Below, one piece after another: positions 17,008 through 26,628 of a DNA stretch of 64,000 nucleotides. The stretch's first letter is position 1; every line of letters starts with the position of its first letter. This DNA is from Deltaproteobacteria bacterium (GTDB lineage: Bacteria; Desulfobacterota; Desulfobulbia; Desulfobulbales; Desulfurivibrionaceae). The stretch covers positions 128,257 to 192,256 of the forward strand of contig JAJZRO010000002.1 in NCBI GenBank assembly GCA_021802645.1, in the 5' to 3' direction. The notes under the pieces were generated by a model, which saw only the letters and a list, made by a program, of their open reading frames with translations, made no database searches and was not told the DNA's origin. The translations under genes and the position numbers were made by a program.

Positions 17008-18615
17008 ATGGCCGACCAACTCGTCATCTACGACACCACGCTCCGTGATGGGACCCAGGCTGAGAACTTCAACCTGTCGGTGGATGACAAGGTCCGCATT
17101 ACGCTCAAACTCGACGAGCTGGGCATCGACTTCATCGAAGGCGGCTGGCCCGGTGCCAATCCGGCCTCGACCGAGTACTTTCAGGAGATCCGGAATTACA
17201 ACCTGAAGCACGCCACGGTCGCCGCCTTTGGCAGCACCCGCAACTTCAAGAATCCAGCCGACCAGGACCCGAACCTGCAGGCTCTGGTGGCGGCCAAGAC
17301 GGGGGCGATCACCATCTTCGGCAAGACCTGGGACGTCCATGTGCGGGACGCCCTAGGGATCGGTCTCGAGGACAACCTCACGATCATCGAGGATTCGCTG
17401 GCCTTCCTGCGGCCGCACGTTTCCCATCTCTTCTACGATGCCGAGCACTTCTTCGACGGCTTCAAGGCCAACCAGGAGTATGCCCTGGCTACCCTCGGCC
17501 GGGCGGTGGCCGGCGGGGCGGACTGCCTGGTGCTCTGCGACACCAACGGCGGCACCCTGCCCACCGAGATTCCAGCCATCATGGACGAGGTGAAAAAACA
17601 CTTCGCCGCCCAGGGCAAGAACGTGGCCCTGGGCATCCACGCCCATAACGACTCGGAAACCGCGGTGGCCAACTCCCTGATGGCCGTCACCTGGGGGGCG
17701 AACCATGTGCAGGGCACCATCAACGGCATCGGCGAGCGGTGCGGCAATGCCAATCTCAGTTCGATCATGCCGGCGCTGGCCCTCAAGCTGGGGCGGGAGT
17801 TCCATGCCGCGGCCAATCTCGCCATGCTCACCGAGGCCTCGCGCTTTGTCACCGAACTCGGCAACCTGCCGCACAACAAGTATCAGCCCTATGTGGGCCA
17901 GGCCGCCTTTGCCCACAAGGCCGGCATCCACGTCAGCGCCGTGCAGAAGAATCCGCTCACCTACGAGCACATCGAGCCGGAGAAGGTCGGCAACATCCGG
18001 CGTATCCTCATCTCCGACCAGGCCGGCAAGAGCAACATCCTGCACAAGGCGAAGAAGTTCGGCCTCGACCTTGACAGCAAGGACCCGATGGTCAACGCCA
18101 TCCTCAAGGAATTGAAGGAGCTGGAAAACCAGGGCTTCCAGTACGAGGGGGCCGAAGCCTCCTTCGAGCTGCTCATGCGCCGGGCGCTGGGCACCCAGAA
18201 GCACTACTTCGAACTCAAGGGGTTCCGGGTCATCAGCCAGAAGGACCCGGACGGCCAGGTGTACGAAGAGGCGACCATCCGGCTGGAAGTGGGCGGCGAA
18301 CCCGTGCATACCGCGGCGTTGGGCAATGGCCCGGTCAACGCCCTGGACAACGCCCTGCGCAAGGCCTTGAAGCGGTTCTATCCCCAGCTTGGCGAAGTGG
18401 AACTGCTGGACTACAAGGTCCGGGTGCTGGCCAGCGAACACGGCACCGGCGCCAGGGTCCGGGTGTTGATCGAGTCGGGCGACGCCGCCGGCCGCTGGGG
18501 CACGGTGGGGGTATCGTACGATATCATCGAGGCGAGCTGGCAGGCGCTGGTGGACAGCATCACCTACAAGCTCATGAAGGATGAGCAACGCCACGGCCGC
18601 GGCGGCGCCCACTGA
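17008..18615 (+). CDS. cimA: (R)-citramalate synthase
   Basis: The enzyme condenses acetyl-CoA and pyruvate to citramalate, giving a threonine-independent route to 2-oxobutyrate and isoleucine. The 535-aa product has the DRE-TIM metallolyase signature DTTLRDGTQ at the N-terminus, the metal-binding HAHND motif near residue 210, and a C-terminal LeuA-type dimer regulatory domain (about 390-515). The [11 protein letters not shown] motif near residue 45 is typical of the CimA TIGR00977 type rather than of LeuA. The start is taken at ATG 17008; a TTG lies 6 bp upstream. It follows lysC by 9 bp and overlaps the next gene by 35 bp. Confidence 0.92.
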   Translation: MADQLVIYDTTLRDGTQAENFNLSVDDKVRITLKLDELGIDFIEGGWPGANPASTEYFQEIRNYNLKHATVAAFGSTRNFKNPADQDPNLQALVAAKTGAITIFGKTWDVHVRDALGIGLEDNLTIIEDSLAFLRPHVSHLFYDAEHFFDGFKANQEYALATLGRAVAGGADCLVLCDTNGGTLPTEIPAIMDEVKKHFAAQGKNVALGIHAHNDSETAVANSLMAVTWGANHVQGTINGIGERCGNANLSSIMPALALKLGREFHAAANLAMLTEASRFVTELGNLPHNKYQPYVGQAAFAHKAGIHVSAVQKNPLTYEHIEPEKVGNIRRILISDQAGKSNILHKAKKFGLDLDSKDPMVNAILKELKELENQGFQYEGAEASFELLMRRALGTQKHYFELKGFRVISQKDPDGQVYEEATIRLEVGGEPVHTAALGNGPVNALDNALRKALKRFYPQLGEVELLDYKVRVLASEHGTGARVRVLIESGDAAGRWGTVGVSYDIIEASWQALVDSITYKLMKDEQRHGRGGAH

Positions 18616-19015
18616 GCGCGATCCGCGCACCCTGGTGCTGCTGGGCCTCAGCCTGGTGATCTGGCTGGGGGCGGCGGTACGCTCTTATCTCCCGCCCTTG
18701 CTGCAGCCGTTCCCTGCTGCCAACCATCAGTCAGGGGCAGGGGAGGGGAGTCCGTCGGGACGCGCCGAGGAACAGACCGGGCCGGGAGGAAATTCCGCGG
18801 CCCAAGCCCTGGTCGCCTTTCAGCCCATTCCCATCAACCACGCCGATCGCGAGGCGCTCATCGCCCTGGATGGCATCGGGCCGGTCTTGGCCGACCGGCT
18901 CATCGAGTGGCGCAAGGAACACGGCCGGTTCCGTAACGGTGACGATCTGCTTGCCGTGCGCGGCATCGGCCCCAAGAAACTCGCCAAGATTCTGCCGCAG
19001 ATTACCTTCCAATAA
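18581..19015 (+). CDS. ComEA-like helix-hairpin-helix protein with membrane anchor
   Basis: The product is 144 aa. A hydrophobic helix (about residues 16-36) should anchor it in the inner membrane, followed by a low-complexity Gly/Ser linker and a C-terminal tandem helix-hairpin-helix domain (about 85-142: [20 protein letters not shown], then [16 protein letters not shown]). ComEA proteins bind double-stranded DNA in the periplasm during natural transformation, but many bacteria without known competence also carry them. The gene overlaps the cimA end by 35 bp in another frame, so it depends on translational coupling. DNA binding is likely; competence is not shown. Confidence 0.85.
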   Translation: MSNATAAAAPTERDPRTLVLLGLSLVIWLGAAVRSYLPPLLQPFPAANHQSGAGEGSPSGRAEEQTGPGGNSAAQALVAFQPIPINHADREALIALDGIGPVLADRLIEWRKEHGRFRNGDDLLAVRGIGPKKLAKILPQITFQ

Positions 19016-19026
19016 ATAAACGGCTG

Positions 19027-19677
19027 CTAGCCGAGTCGGCGCTGGACCAGCTCGTCCATATTGGCCCGCAGTTGGGTATATTCCGCGGCCGACAACCCGG
19101 CGCCGCGGCCGACCTTTTCCGCCATTTCCTTGGTCAGAAAATCCCCCGGCCCATGGGCATCGGCGTTCACCGCCAAGCGGGCGCCGGCTGCCCGGGCCAC
19201 CGCCGCCACGTGGCCATTGGTCAGCGAATGGCCCCGCCGACCCGAGAGCTCGAGCAGCACCCCTTTTTGGGCGGCCAGTGCCGCATCCTCCTTGCTGAGA
19301 AAACCCGGATGGGCGAGGATATCGACCCCGGCCTCGATGGCCGCCCGGTTGGTGCCGGGCTTGACCGGCTCCACCACGGTCTCGCCGTGGCCCACCACGA
19401 TCAGCGCCCCGAGTTTTCGCGCCTTGGCGGTGAGTTCGGCGAACAGCTCCGGCGGCACATGGGTCAGTTCGATGCCAGGCAGCAGGGTGGTCTTGCTGTA
19501 GCGGTTGAGGTCCGCCGCGGCCTGCACCAAGCGGGGAATGACAAAGTCGAGGGTCGAGGAGTCGGCGTGGTCGGTGATCGCCACCGCGCGGTAGCCCAGG
19601 ATTTCCACCCGGCGCAGGTGCTCGGCCGGAATGAGTTCGCCGTCGCTGAAAAGGCAATGGGTGTGGAGGTCGATCAT
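19027..19677 (-). CDS. PHP domain metal-dependent phosphohydrolase
   Basis: The 216-aa product is a single PHP domain. Metal-binding motifs are visible: DLHTHCLFSDGE at the N-terminus, ITDHAD near residue 37, VGHGE in the middle, ILAHPGF, and NADAHGPGDFL near the C-terminus. Members of this histidinol-phosphatase-like group hydrolyse phosphoesters, but the substrate here cannot be deduced; histidinol phosphate or nucleotide substrates are both possible. The start ATG overlaps the miaB stop as ATGA, showing tight coupling in the DUF4911-tolC-miaB-PHP operon. Confidence 0.88.
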   Translation of the reverse strand: MIDLHTHCLFSDGELIPAEHLRRVEILGYRAVAITDHADSSTLDFVIPRLVQAAADLNRYSKTTLLPGIELTHVPPELFAELTAKARKLGALIVVGHGETVVEPVKPGTNRAAIEAGVDILAHPGFLSKEDAALAAQKGVLLELSGRRGHSLTNGHVAAVARAAGARLAVNADAHGPGDFLTKEMAEKVGRGAGLSAAEYTQLRANMDELVQRRLG

Positions 19678-21032
19678 GCGGGTTGCTCCTCGTGTTGGAT
19701 GATGGTGCCGCGGAAGGAGTTCTGGCACGCCTCGTCGAGCTGGACCATGACGAGCTGCCCCGGGGTGAACGTCTCGACGGCGGTGAAGTTGACGATGACA
19801 TTGGCCGCGGTCCGGCCGCTCCATTGGTCGCCGTTTTTGCTGCCGCCCTCGATCATCACCTCGGTCACGGTACCGACCAGTTCCTGCTTGCGCGCAAAGG
19901 TGATTTCCTCCTGCCGGGCCTGCAGCCGGCTCAGCCGCTCGCCCTTGATTGCCTCCGGCACCTTGTCGCCGAACTGTGCCGAGGCGGCATGGGGGCGGTC
20001 CGAATACTTGAAGGAGAAGGCCCCGTGGTAGCGGACGATTTCAAGCAGCTCCATGGTGGCCGCAAAATCCGCCTCGCTCTCGCCGGGAAAGCCGACGATG
20101 ATGTCGGTGGTGATGGCGATGTCGGGCCGGATCGCCCGCAGCCTGGCGACCTTGTCGAGATACTCTGCCCGCGTGTACTTGCGGTTCATGCGCTTAAGCA
20201 CCGCATCCGAACCCGACTGCACCGGCAGGTGGAAGTGGGGGCAGAGGGCATCGATGCTGGCAAAGCACTGCATAAGCTCCTCGGAGAGATCCTTGGGATG
20301 CGAGGTGGTGAAGCGTAGCCGCTCGATCCCTGGAATGGCGGCAACCTCATGGAGCAATTCGGCGAAAGAGGGGAGCCCTGGTCGGTCCTGACCGTACGAA
20401 TTGACATTCTGCCCCAGCAGCGTCACCTCCCGCACCCCGAGCCGGGCCAGGTGATCGACCTCGGCCAGGATATCCCCTGGCTCGCGGCTGATCTCGCGGC
20501 CGCGGGTGTAGGGCACCACGCAGTAGGTGCAGAAGTTGTTGCACCCCTGCATGATGGTGACAAAGCGTTTATGGGCCGGCCCGTTGCCTAGTTCCGGCAG
20601 GAAGGGCGGGATGACAAAGGCCGGCGATTGGCCGGTGGCGCAATGCTGACCGGCACCATTCCGGACCGCGGCCACCAGTTCCGGCAACTGGTAGATCTCC
20701 TGCGGGCCCACCACCAGATCGAGATGACCCATGCGTTCGAGCAGCGCCACGCCCTCCTGTTGGGCCACGCAGCCGGCCACCGCTACCACCAGCCGCGGAT
20801 TCTTTTTCTTGAGTTTGCGGTAGCGGCCCAGGAGGCTCATGGCCTTCTGTTCCGCCTTGCCCCGGATACTGCAGGTATTGACCACGATGAGATCGGCCTC
20901 TTCCGGCGCCGCGGTCGTGAGGTATCCCTCTGCCGCCATGAGCTGGGCCATGATCTCCGAGTCCCGTTCGTTCATCTGGCAACCGAAGGTCTCGATATGG
21001 AGCAGCCGGCTGCTATTGCGCGAAGCGCGCAT
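19674..21032 (-). CDS. miaB: tRNA-2-methylthio-N6-dimethylallyladenosine synthase, MiaB
   Basis: This radical SAM methylthiotransferase adds a methylthio group to i6A37 of tRNA. The 452-aa product has the N-terminal UPF0004 domain (TFGCQMNERDSE and the further Cys residues for the auxiliary 4Fe-4S cluster), the radical SAM motif CNNFCTYC near residue 155, and a C-terminal TRAM domain (about 380-450). Its substrate-making partner MiaA is encoded at 26629-27585. The start overlaps the end of tolC by 20 bp and its stop overlaps the PHP gene start. Confidence 0.96.
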   Translation of the reverse strand: MRASRNSSRLLHIETFGCQMNERDSEIMAQLMAAEGYLTTAAPEEADLIVVNTCSIRGKAEQKAMSLLGRYRKLKKKNPRLVVAVAGCVAQQEGVALLERMGHLDLVVGPQEIYQLPELVAAVRNGAGQHCATGQSPAFVIPPFLPELGNGPAHKRFVTIMQGCNNFCTYCVVPYTRGREISREPGDILAEVDHLARLGVREVTLLGQNVNSYGQDRPGLPSFAELLHEVAAIPGIERLRFTTSHPKDLSEELMQCFASIDALCPHFHLPVQSGSDAVLKRMNRKYTRAEYLDKVARLRAIRPDIAITTDIIVGFPGESEADFAATMELLEIVRYHGAFSFKYSDRPHAASAQFGDKVPEAIKGERLSRLQARQEEITFARKQELVGTVTEVMIEGGSKNGDQWSGRTAANVIVNFTAVETFTPGQLVMVQLDEACQNSFRGTIIQHEEQPA

Positions 21033-22323
21033 CGCTCACCTCCGTGGCGCCGCTGGCCCAGTCCACCGTGGCACTGGCGATGTTGTAATCGTACACCGCG
21101 TTCCAGTAGTTGGTCTTGGCCTTGACCAGCAGGGTCTGGGCATCCAGCAAATCGGTGGACGTGGCCACCTGGGCCTGATAGCGGGATTCATTGATGCGAT
21201 AATTTTCGTCGGCCTGGGTAATGGCCTTTTCGGTGACGCCGATGTTCTGCCGGGTCTCTTCCAGGTTGAGGTACGCCTCGCGCAGTTGGAGGACCACGTC
21301 GTCCTGGACCAAGGCTGCCGTCTCCCTGGCCTTGATCTGCCGCCGTTCCGCCGCCGCGACCCGATCGCGGCTCTGGCCCCAGGCCCAGAACTTCCAGGTG
21401 GCGACCGCCTGGGCGCTCTTGATCTCCGTGGTGCCGTAGGGGTTGGAGTCGGCGCCGGGATTGTCGCCCTGTTTCTCATAGGTGGCGGAGAGGGTAATGG
21501 AGGGGAAGTACTCGGCCTGGGCCAGGTTCACCTCTTTCGCCGCCCGCTGGGTATCGATGTCGGCCTGACGCAATTCCGGCCGTTGCGTCCTGGCCTGAGC
21601 GAGTAACGCGGTCCACTCCACCGGCTTCGGGGTGTAGGCGAAGGCGTCGGCCACCTGCACCTCTTGATCCGCGGGCTGGCGCATCAGGATGTTCAGCGAG
21701 GTGGCCGCCAGCTTGGCCTGATTTTGGGCGCGGACCAGATCCTGGCGGCCCTGCGCCAGTTCCAGTTCGCTGGTCAGGAGGTCGTTTTTGGGGATGAGGC
21801 CGGCTTCGTAGTAATTCTTGGCGTCGGCCAGGTGCTTTTCAAGACGCACCACGGCCTGGCGGCTCTCCTCTGCGAGTTTTTGCTGTTTGAGCAAGGAAAA
21901 ATACGCCTTCTCGGTGGCGAGGACGAGGTCGTTGCGCGTCTGCACGGTGGTACTCTCGGCGCGTTCCAGATCGAGCTCGCTGATCCGCATGGTGTTTACC
22001 AGCGCCCCGCCCCGGAACAGGGGCTGCGAGACGGTGACGCCGTAGTTGTAATAATTCTCCGGCACCCGGCTCATGATGGCAGCGCCGGACGATTCCCGCT
22101 GGTAGGAGTAATCGGCGGAAAGCGAGGGGAGGAGATCCTTTTGGGCCGCCCGCAGGGTGGCGCGTTTTTCCTCGTGGCCGGCGTGGGCCACCGCCATTTT
22201 CGGGTTTTTCGCCAGCACCTCGCTCAGGCACTGGCCCAGGGTAAGGGGTTCGGCCTCGGCGACGGTGGCGCCGAACAGCAGGGCCAGGAGGGGCAGCGCG
22301 AACCGCGGCAAAAGGTTGTTCAT
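21013..22323 (-). CDS. TolC family outer-membrane efflux protein
   Basis: The 436-aa product has a clear signal peptide (about residues 1-24, ending TVAEA) and the long helical repeats of the outer-membrane efflux protein family, with two OEP domains (about 30-215 and 240-425). Such trimers form the outer-membrane duct of RND, ABC or MFS export systems. No inner-membrane pump or periplasmic adaptor gene is adjacent, so the substrate and partner are unknown. The start overlaps the DUF4911 stop as ATGA and the end overlaps miaB. Confidence 0.9.
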   Translation of the reverse strand: MNNLLPRFALPLLALLFGATVAEAEPLTLGQCLSEVLAKNPKMAVAHAGHEEKRATLRAAQKDLLPSLSADYSYQRESSGAAIMSRVPENYYNYGVTVSQPLFRGGALVNTMRISELDLERAESTTVQTRNDLVLATEKAYFSLLKQQKLAEESRQAVVRLEKHLADAKNYYEAGLIPKNDLLTSELELAQGRQDLVRAQNQAKLAATSLNILMRQPADQEVQVADAFAYTPKPVEWTALLAQARTQRPELRQADIDTQRAAKEVNLAQAEYFPSITLSATYEKQGDNPGADSNPYGTTEIKSAQAVATWKFWAWGQSRDRVAAAERRQIKARETAALVQDDVVLQLREAYLNLEETRQNIGVTEKAITQADENYRINESRYQAQVATSTDLLDAQTLLVKAKTNYWNAVYDYNIASATVDWASGATEVSDARFAQ

Positions 22324-22562
22324 TGGGGGTACCGTGCGGTCATGGTGTTTGTGGTTGCCGACAGCAAGCCGATCTGCGGGGCGAGATCGGCAAGCAACGC
22401 CTCCACCTCCAGGCGGACCTCGGCGGCGAACCGGAGCCTGACCAATCCTGCCTTTTCATCCAGGGTGGAGAGCACCGCAAGCCCGTCATAGGCCTCGAGG
22501 ATGAACTTGAGGAAGTGGATGCGCTCCGCGCTGATCCTGGCCTCGATGGTCTGTAGCCGCAT
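22320..22562 (-). CDS. DUF4911-like small protein
   Basis: An 80-aa protein whose central segment (FLKFILEAYDGLAVLSTLD) followed by a Val/Leu-rich strand matches my recollection of the DUF4911 family, small proteins seen mainly in Desulfobacterota. The structure is probably one alpha-beta unit. The function is unknown. The ATG at 22560-22562 is used; a GTG one codon upstream is possible. The stop overlaps the tolC start by ATGA, so the two are co-translated. The start lies 17 bp from the stop of purB, which is transcribed in the same direction. Confidence 0.75.
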   Translation of the reverse strand: MRLQTIEARISAERIHFLKFILEAYDGLAVLSTLDEKAGLVRLRFAAEVRLEVEALLADLAPQIGLLSATTNTMTARYPQ

Positions 22563-22579
22563 CACTATACCATAAAGAG

Positions 22580-24025
22580 TCAGACGGCAAGGGTGGCGTC
22601 CACGTTGCCGAGCAGTTCCTGATACCGGGCAAGGCGCGGCAACACCACCTCGTCGAGGAATTCGTCGGTCTGTTCGGCGGCCCGGCCGGTGAACTCGTTG
22701 GGATTGCCGACCAGGGCCTCCAATTCGGCGCGGGAGAAGGGGACCCGATCGTCAGCGGCGAGGCGGGTGAGCAGATCGTTGTCGCCGCCTTCCTCCTTCA
22801 CCACCTTGCCGGCCGCCACCGAGTGCACCTTGATCACCTCGTGCATCTCCTGTCGGCTCTTGCCTTTTTCCACCGCGGCCATGAGGATCTTTTCCGTGGC
22901 CATGAAGGGGAGTTCCTGACGGAGAAGGCGTTCAATTTGTTTCGGATAAACAACCATTCCAGAGGTAATATTCATAAACAACTTTAATATGGCGTCGGTG
23001 AGCAGAAAGGCCTGGGGGATATCCATGCGCCGGATGGCGGAGTCATCCAGGGTGCGCTCGAACCACTGGTTGGCGTAGGTGGCGTAGAAATCCGCCGGCA
23101 AGCCCATGAGCTTGCGGGCCAGGCCGGTCATGCGTTCCGAGCGCATGGGGTTGCGCTTGTAGGCCATGGCCGAACTGCCTACCTGGTTTTTCTCGAAAGG
23201 CTCTTCCTGGACCTTGAGGTTGGAAAGGAGCCGCAGGTCCACGGCGAACTTGTGGGCCGAGGCGCCGATGCCGGCCAGGGTTTCGGCGATCTTGGTGTCG
23301 AGCTTGCGGGTGTAGGTCTGGCCGGTCACGGCAAAGACCTGGTCAAAGCCGAGTTTTTTGGCGACCAACTCGTCGAGTTGGCGTACCTTTTTGTGATCGC
23401 CCTTGAAGAGTTCGAGAAAGGTGGCCTGGGTGCCCACGGTGCCCTTGGCGCCCCGCGCCTTGATCTGCCCCTCGACCATCTCGATATAGTCGAGATCCAT
23501 GAGCAGGTCCTGGATGTACAAGGTATGACGCTTGCCTACCGTGGTTGGTTGGGCCGGCTGGTAGTGGGTGTAGCCCAGGGTGGCGAGCTGCTTGTGCTCG
23601 CGGCAGAAGCGGGCGAGGTTCTGAATCACGTTGACCAGCCCCTTTTTGACCAGGGCCAGGGCCTGCTTCTGGAGCAAAAGGTCGGTGTGACACCCCACGT
23701 ACTGGGAGGTGGCGCCGAGATGGATGATGGGTTCGGCGGTAGGGCACTGCTGGCCATAGGCAAAGACATGGGCCATGACGTCGTGGCGGATTTCCTTTTC
23801 CTTCTGGCTGGCCACCTCGAAGTTGATGTCCGTGGCGTGGCTTTTGAGTTCCTCAAGCATGGGCCGGGTGATGATGTCCGTGAGGCCCAATTCGTGTTGG
23901 GCCTCGGCCAGGGCGATCCAGCAGCGGCGCCAGGTTTCGAATTTGGTGCGTTCCGAGAACAGGGCCTGCATGGCCGGGCTGGTGTAGCGGCTGACCAGGG
24001 GCTCCTGATAGATGTCGCGGTTCAT
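22580..24025 (-). CDS. purB: Adenylosuccinate lyase
   Basis: The enzyme cleaves SAICAR and adenylosuccinate to release fumarate in purine synthesis. The 481-aa length and the fumarase/aspartase-family signature GSSAMAYKRNPMRSE (with the catalytic serine loop) near residue 290 identify it, along with the GATSQYVGCHTDL segment around residue 105. The N-terminus (NRDIYQEPLVSRYTSPAM) fits the long eukaryote-like PurB subgroup. The gene has its own upstream AT-rich region (24026-24239), which also contains the recJ terminator. Confidence 0.95.
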   Translation of the reverse strand: MNRDIYQEPLVSRYTSPAMQALFSERTKFETWRRCWIALAEAQHELGLTDIITRPMLEELKSHATDINFEVASQKEKEIRHDVMAHVFAYGQQCPTAEPIIHLGATSQYVGCHTDLLLQKQALALVKKGLVNVIQNLARFCREHKQLATLGYTHYQPAQPTTVGKRHTLYIQDLLMDLDYIEMVEGQIKARGAKGTVGTQATFLELFKGDHKKVRQLDELVAKKLGFDQVFAVTGQTYTRKLDTKIAETLAGIGASAHKFAVDLRLLSNLKVQEEPFEKNQVGSSAMAYKRNPMRSERMTGLARKLMGLPADFYATYANQWFERTLDDSAIRRMDIPQAFLLTDAILKLFMNITSGMVVYPKQIERLLRQELPFMATEKILMAAVEKGKSRQEMHEVIKVHSVAAGKVVKEEGGDNDLLTRLAADDRVPFSRAELEALVGNPNEFTGRAAEQTDEFLDEVVLPRLARYQELLGNVDATLAV

Positions 24026-24118
24026 TCCGAATCTCCGTTATGCAAATTATCTTTCTGTTTTATCGTTATTGTTTACCAAAAATAACCACGAAAGTGCCGG
24101 ATTCTTTGTACCAGAAAT

Positions 24119-24172
24119 GAAAAAAAAATGCTCCTGTTTCAAGGGGATATTTGAGCCGTTGAGAAACAGAGC
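24119..24172 (-). terminator. Rho-independent terminator downstream of recJ
   Basis: On the minus strand a 10-bp stem with one bulge (GCTCTGTTTC paired with GAAACAGGAGC, 24130-24172) is followed by ATTTTTTTT. It lies 68 bp past the recJ stop and upstream of purB, so it should separate the two transcripts. The rest of 24026-24239 is AT-rich and presumably carries the purB promoter; I see no gene in it. Confidence 0.85.
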
Positions 24173-24239
24173 GAACTTTGCGCGCTACTGCAATGTCGCA
24201 TAATGTATATTATGTGTAATTAAATAAAATAACAAAAAA

Positions 24240-25973
24240 TCAGCCATTTAGAAAATTAACAGCATGGCCGTGGAGCTGCCAGCTTTCCCTGCCCTGGAAG
24301 GTGTTGCGGCGGAGCGAAAAGGCAAAATCCATGGGGCAATTGGCCGGCGGTTCGGATTGGCCTTTCTCCCACAGATTGAACACAATGGCCTCATGCGTGC
24401 GGTCGGCCATTGGCCAGCGGAACTTGCCATGTCGTCCTCCCACGATTCTGAATTGTTGCGGTACCCCGCGACCGCCCAAGACCGGTTCCGGGTTGCCGAC
24501 GCCAAAGGGTTCGAGGTGCGGATACCAGGTAATGAGCTCGCCAAGCTCCTGGCCGTCGGGAAGCAGTTCCACCGCAAGCGGCATGGCCAGAGCCTCCGGT
24601 CGCACCATGGCCGCCACCCCTTCCATGGTGGCGATGAATTCGGGCAGATTCTCGGCCGCCAAAGAGAGGCCAAGGGCCATGGGGTGGCCACCATATTCCG
24701 TCAGATAGCTGGCCCCGCAGGCGAGCATGCCCAGGAGATCGATGCCTCCCACCGAGCGTCCCGAGCCCTTGGCCACCCCCTGGCGGACCGCAAAGACCAG
24801 GGCTGGCCGCTGGTATTCCCGGCTGAGCCGCGAGGCCACGATGCCTAACACTCCAGGGTGCCAGTCCGGGTCGGCAAAGATCAGCACCCCTTTGCCCTGA
24901 CCCACCGCCTCTTCCGCCAGGGGACGCACCGCCTCATAGACCGCGGTGCCCAGTTGCCGCCGTTTTTGGTTGGCCTGTTCAAGGGTCGCGGCCAGGGCGC
25001 CTCCCTCCACGGGATCATCGGTGATCAGCAGGTTGAAGGCATTGGCGGCGCTCCCCAGCCGGCTGGCGGCATTGAGCCTCGGTGCCAGCTGGTAGGCGAT
25101 GTCGTCGGCGTGGATGGTGCCGCCAAGCCCCGCCTGGTCGCAGAGGCAAGCCAGGCCGACCCGCTTGCGTTGGCTCAGCACCGCGAGGCCGGCCTTGGTC
25201 AGCACCCGGTTCACTTCGGTCAACGCCACCATGTCGGCCACCGTGCCCAGGGCCACCAGATCGAGATACTCCTTGAGATTGGGCGGCGGAGTCGCCCAGA
25301 ACCCCTCGGCCGCAAGCCGGCTGCGAAGCCCCATCACGAGGTAAAAGGCCACCCCCACCCCGGCCAACTCCTTGAAGGGAAAGGAACAGTCGGCGCGATG
25401 GGGGTTGAGGATGGCGTCCGCCGCCGGCAATTCGCCTTCAGGCTGATGGTGGTCGGTGATGATGACGGTAAAACCGAGTTCCTTGGCGGTGGCTACCGCT
25501 TCGTGGCTGGTGATGCCACAATCCACCGTGATAAGCAGCGGCGTTTCTTCCGGCGGCAGGGTTGCCCGAAGCTGGTGCAAGCAATGGCGGTGCAGGCCGT
25601 AGCCATCGGTAAGACGATCGGGCTGAAAGGCCTGCACCCTTGCCCCGGCCCGGCGGAGAAAAAGAAGCAGCAGGGCGCTGCCGGTCAGGCCGTCCACGTC
25701 ATAGTCACCGTAAATCACCATTGGCTGCCCTTCGCGGATCGCTGCGGCCAGGAGGGTCACGGCGGTTTCCATATCCTGCATGAGGCTTGGGGAAGGAAGA
25801 TCGGCGAGGGTTGGCGAGAGAAAGGCGCGGGCCGCCTCGGCGGTGGCGATCTCGCGATTGAGCAACAACGCGGCCACCGCCTCCGGCACCTTGGCCTCCC
25901 TGGCCAGGCAGGCGCAGGCGGCGTGGTCGCGGGACCTGATGGGCCAAGATAATGGCGGCTGTGGCACTGACAT
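24240..25973 (-). CDS. recJ: Single-stranded-DNA-specific exonuclease RecJ
   Basis: This 5'-3' exonuclease acts on single-stranded DNA in recombination and repair. The 577-aa length is typical. The DHH-family motifs are intact: GDYDVDGLTGSALL near residue 85 (motif I), DCGIT near 150, the DHH motif in ITDHHQPEGELP near 175, and the DHHA1-domain glycine motif (GGIDLLGML, and later YGGHPMALG). A C-terminal OB-fold region completes it. It is a single transcription unit, with its own terminator downstream and pgsA 67 bp upstream in the same direction. Confidence 0.96.
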   Translation of the reverse strand: MSVPQPPLSWPIRSRDHAACACLAREAKVPEAVAALLLNREIATAEAARAFLSPTLADLPSPSLMQDMETAVTLLAAAIREGQPMVIYGDYDVDGLTGSALLLLFLRRAGARVQAFQPDRLTDGYGLHRHCLHQLRATLPPEETPLLITVDCGITSHEAVATAKELGFTVIITDHHQPEGELPAADAILNPHRADCSFPFKELAGVGVAFYLVMGLRSRLAAEGFWATPPPNLKEYLDLVALGTVADMVALTEVNRVLTKAGLAVLSQRKRVGLACLCDQAGLGGTIHADDIAYQLAPRLNAASRLGSAANAFNLLITDDPVEGGALAATLEQANQKRRQLGTAVYEAVRPLAEEAVGQGKGVLIFADPDWHPGVLGIVASRLSREYQRPALVFAVRQGVAKGSGRSVGGIDLLGMLACGASYLTEYGGHPMALGLSLAAENLPEFIATMEGVAAMVRPEALAMPLAVELLPDGQELGELITWYPHLEPFGVGNPEPVLGGRGVPQQFRIVGGRHGKFRWPMADRTHEAIVFNLWEKGQSEPPANCPMDFAFSLRRNTFQGRESWQLHGHAVNFLNG

Positions 25974-26040
25974 CTTGCTTAATGTATGCAGTTTAACTTG
26001 TTGTCATTACGTATTTTCAAGAGAAACGACATCACGCTCC

Positions 26041-26601
26041 CTACCGCCGGGGCTGCCCCTCTGCCCCGTTTCCCTCTCCAAGGAGATGAAAACCCACGCC
26101 AATGTAATGAGCGCCGGAAAGGAGGGTCAGGCTGGCGGTGACGATCAGCAAAGGTCGCCCCAGCGGCAGCAGCGTTGGCGGCAGATGCTGGTGACCGAGG
26201 GCAAAGGCCACGGTGGCAAGCTGCATCAGGGTGGTGGCCTTGCTGAGATAGGAGGGCCGGATGGCGACCTCGTGCCGGTTGAACATCAGGATGCCGATGC
26301 CCACCACGATGATGACATCGCGGCTGATGACCAGCACGGTGAGCCACGAGGGGATGAGGCGCACCACCGCCAGCATGATAAAGGCGGTGATCAGCAGGGC
26401 CTTGTCGGCAATGGGGTCCAACAAGGCGCCGAAGCGCGTCTTCTGGTTGAGGATCCGGGCCAGAAAACCGTCGAGGCCGTCACTGACCCCGGCGATTGCG
26501 AAGACAAGAAAGGCGAATTCATAGTCGCCATCCAACACGAAGATGGCAAAGAGCGGCACCAGCAGCACCCGGATCAGGGTGATACAGTTCGGCAGGTTCA
26601 T
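26041..26601 (-). CDS. pgsA: CDP-diacylglycerol--glycerol-3-phosphate 3-phosphatidyltransferase
   Basis: This membrane enzyme makes phosphatidylglycerol phosphate. The 186-aa product begins MNLPNCITLIR, the standard family start, with a GGAG site upstream of ATG 26599-26601. The CDP-alcohol phosphatidyltransferase signature is complete (DG at SDGLDGFLAR, then G..LLDPIADK with both Asp residues), and four to six hydrophobic segments follow. The gene lies between miaA upstream (27 bp from its stop) and recJ downstream. Confidence 0.92.
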   Translation of the reverse strand: MNLPNCITLIRVLLVPLFAIFVLDGDYEFAFLVFAIAGVSDGLDGFLARILNQKTRFGALLDPIADKALLITAFIMLAVVRLIPSWLTVLVISRDVIIVVGIGILMFNRHEVAIRPSYLSKATTLMQLATVAFALGHQHLPPTLLPLGRPLLIVTASLTLLSGAHYIGVGFHLLGEGNGAEGQPRR

Positions 26602-26628
26602 CGCGCTTCTCCTCGCAACCGGCACTCC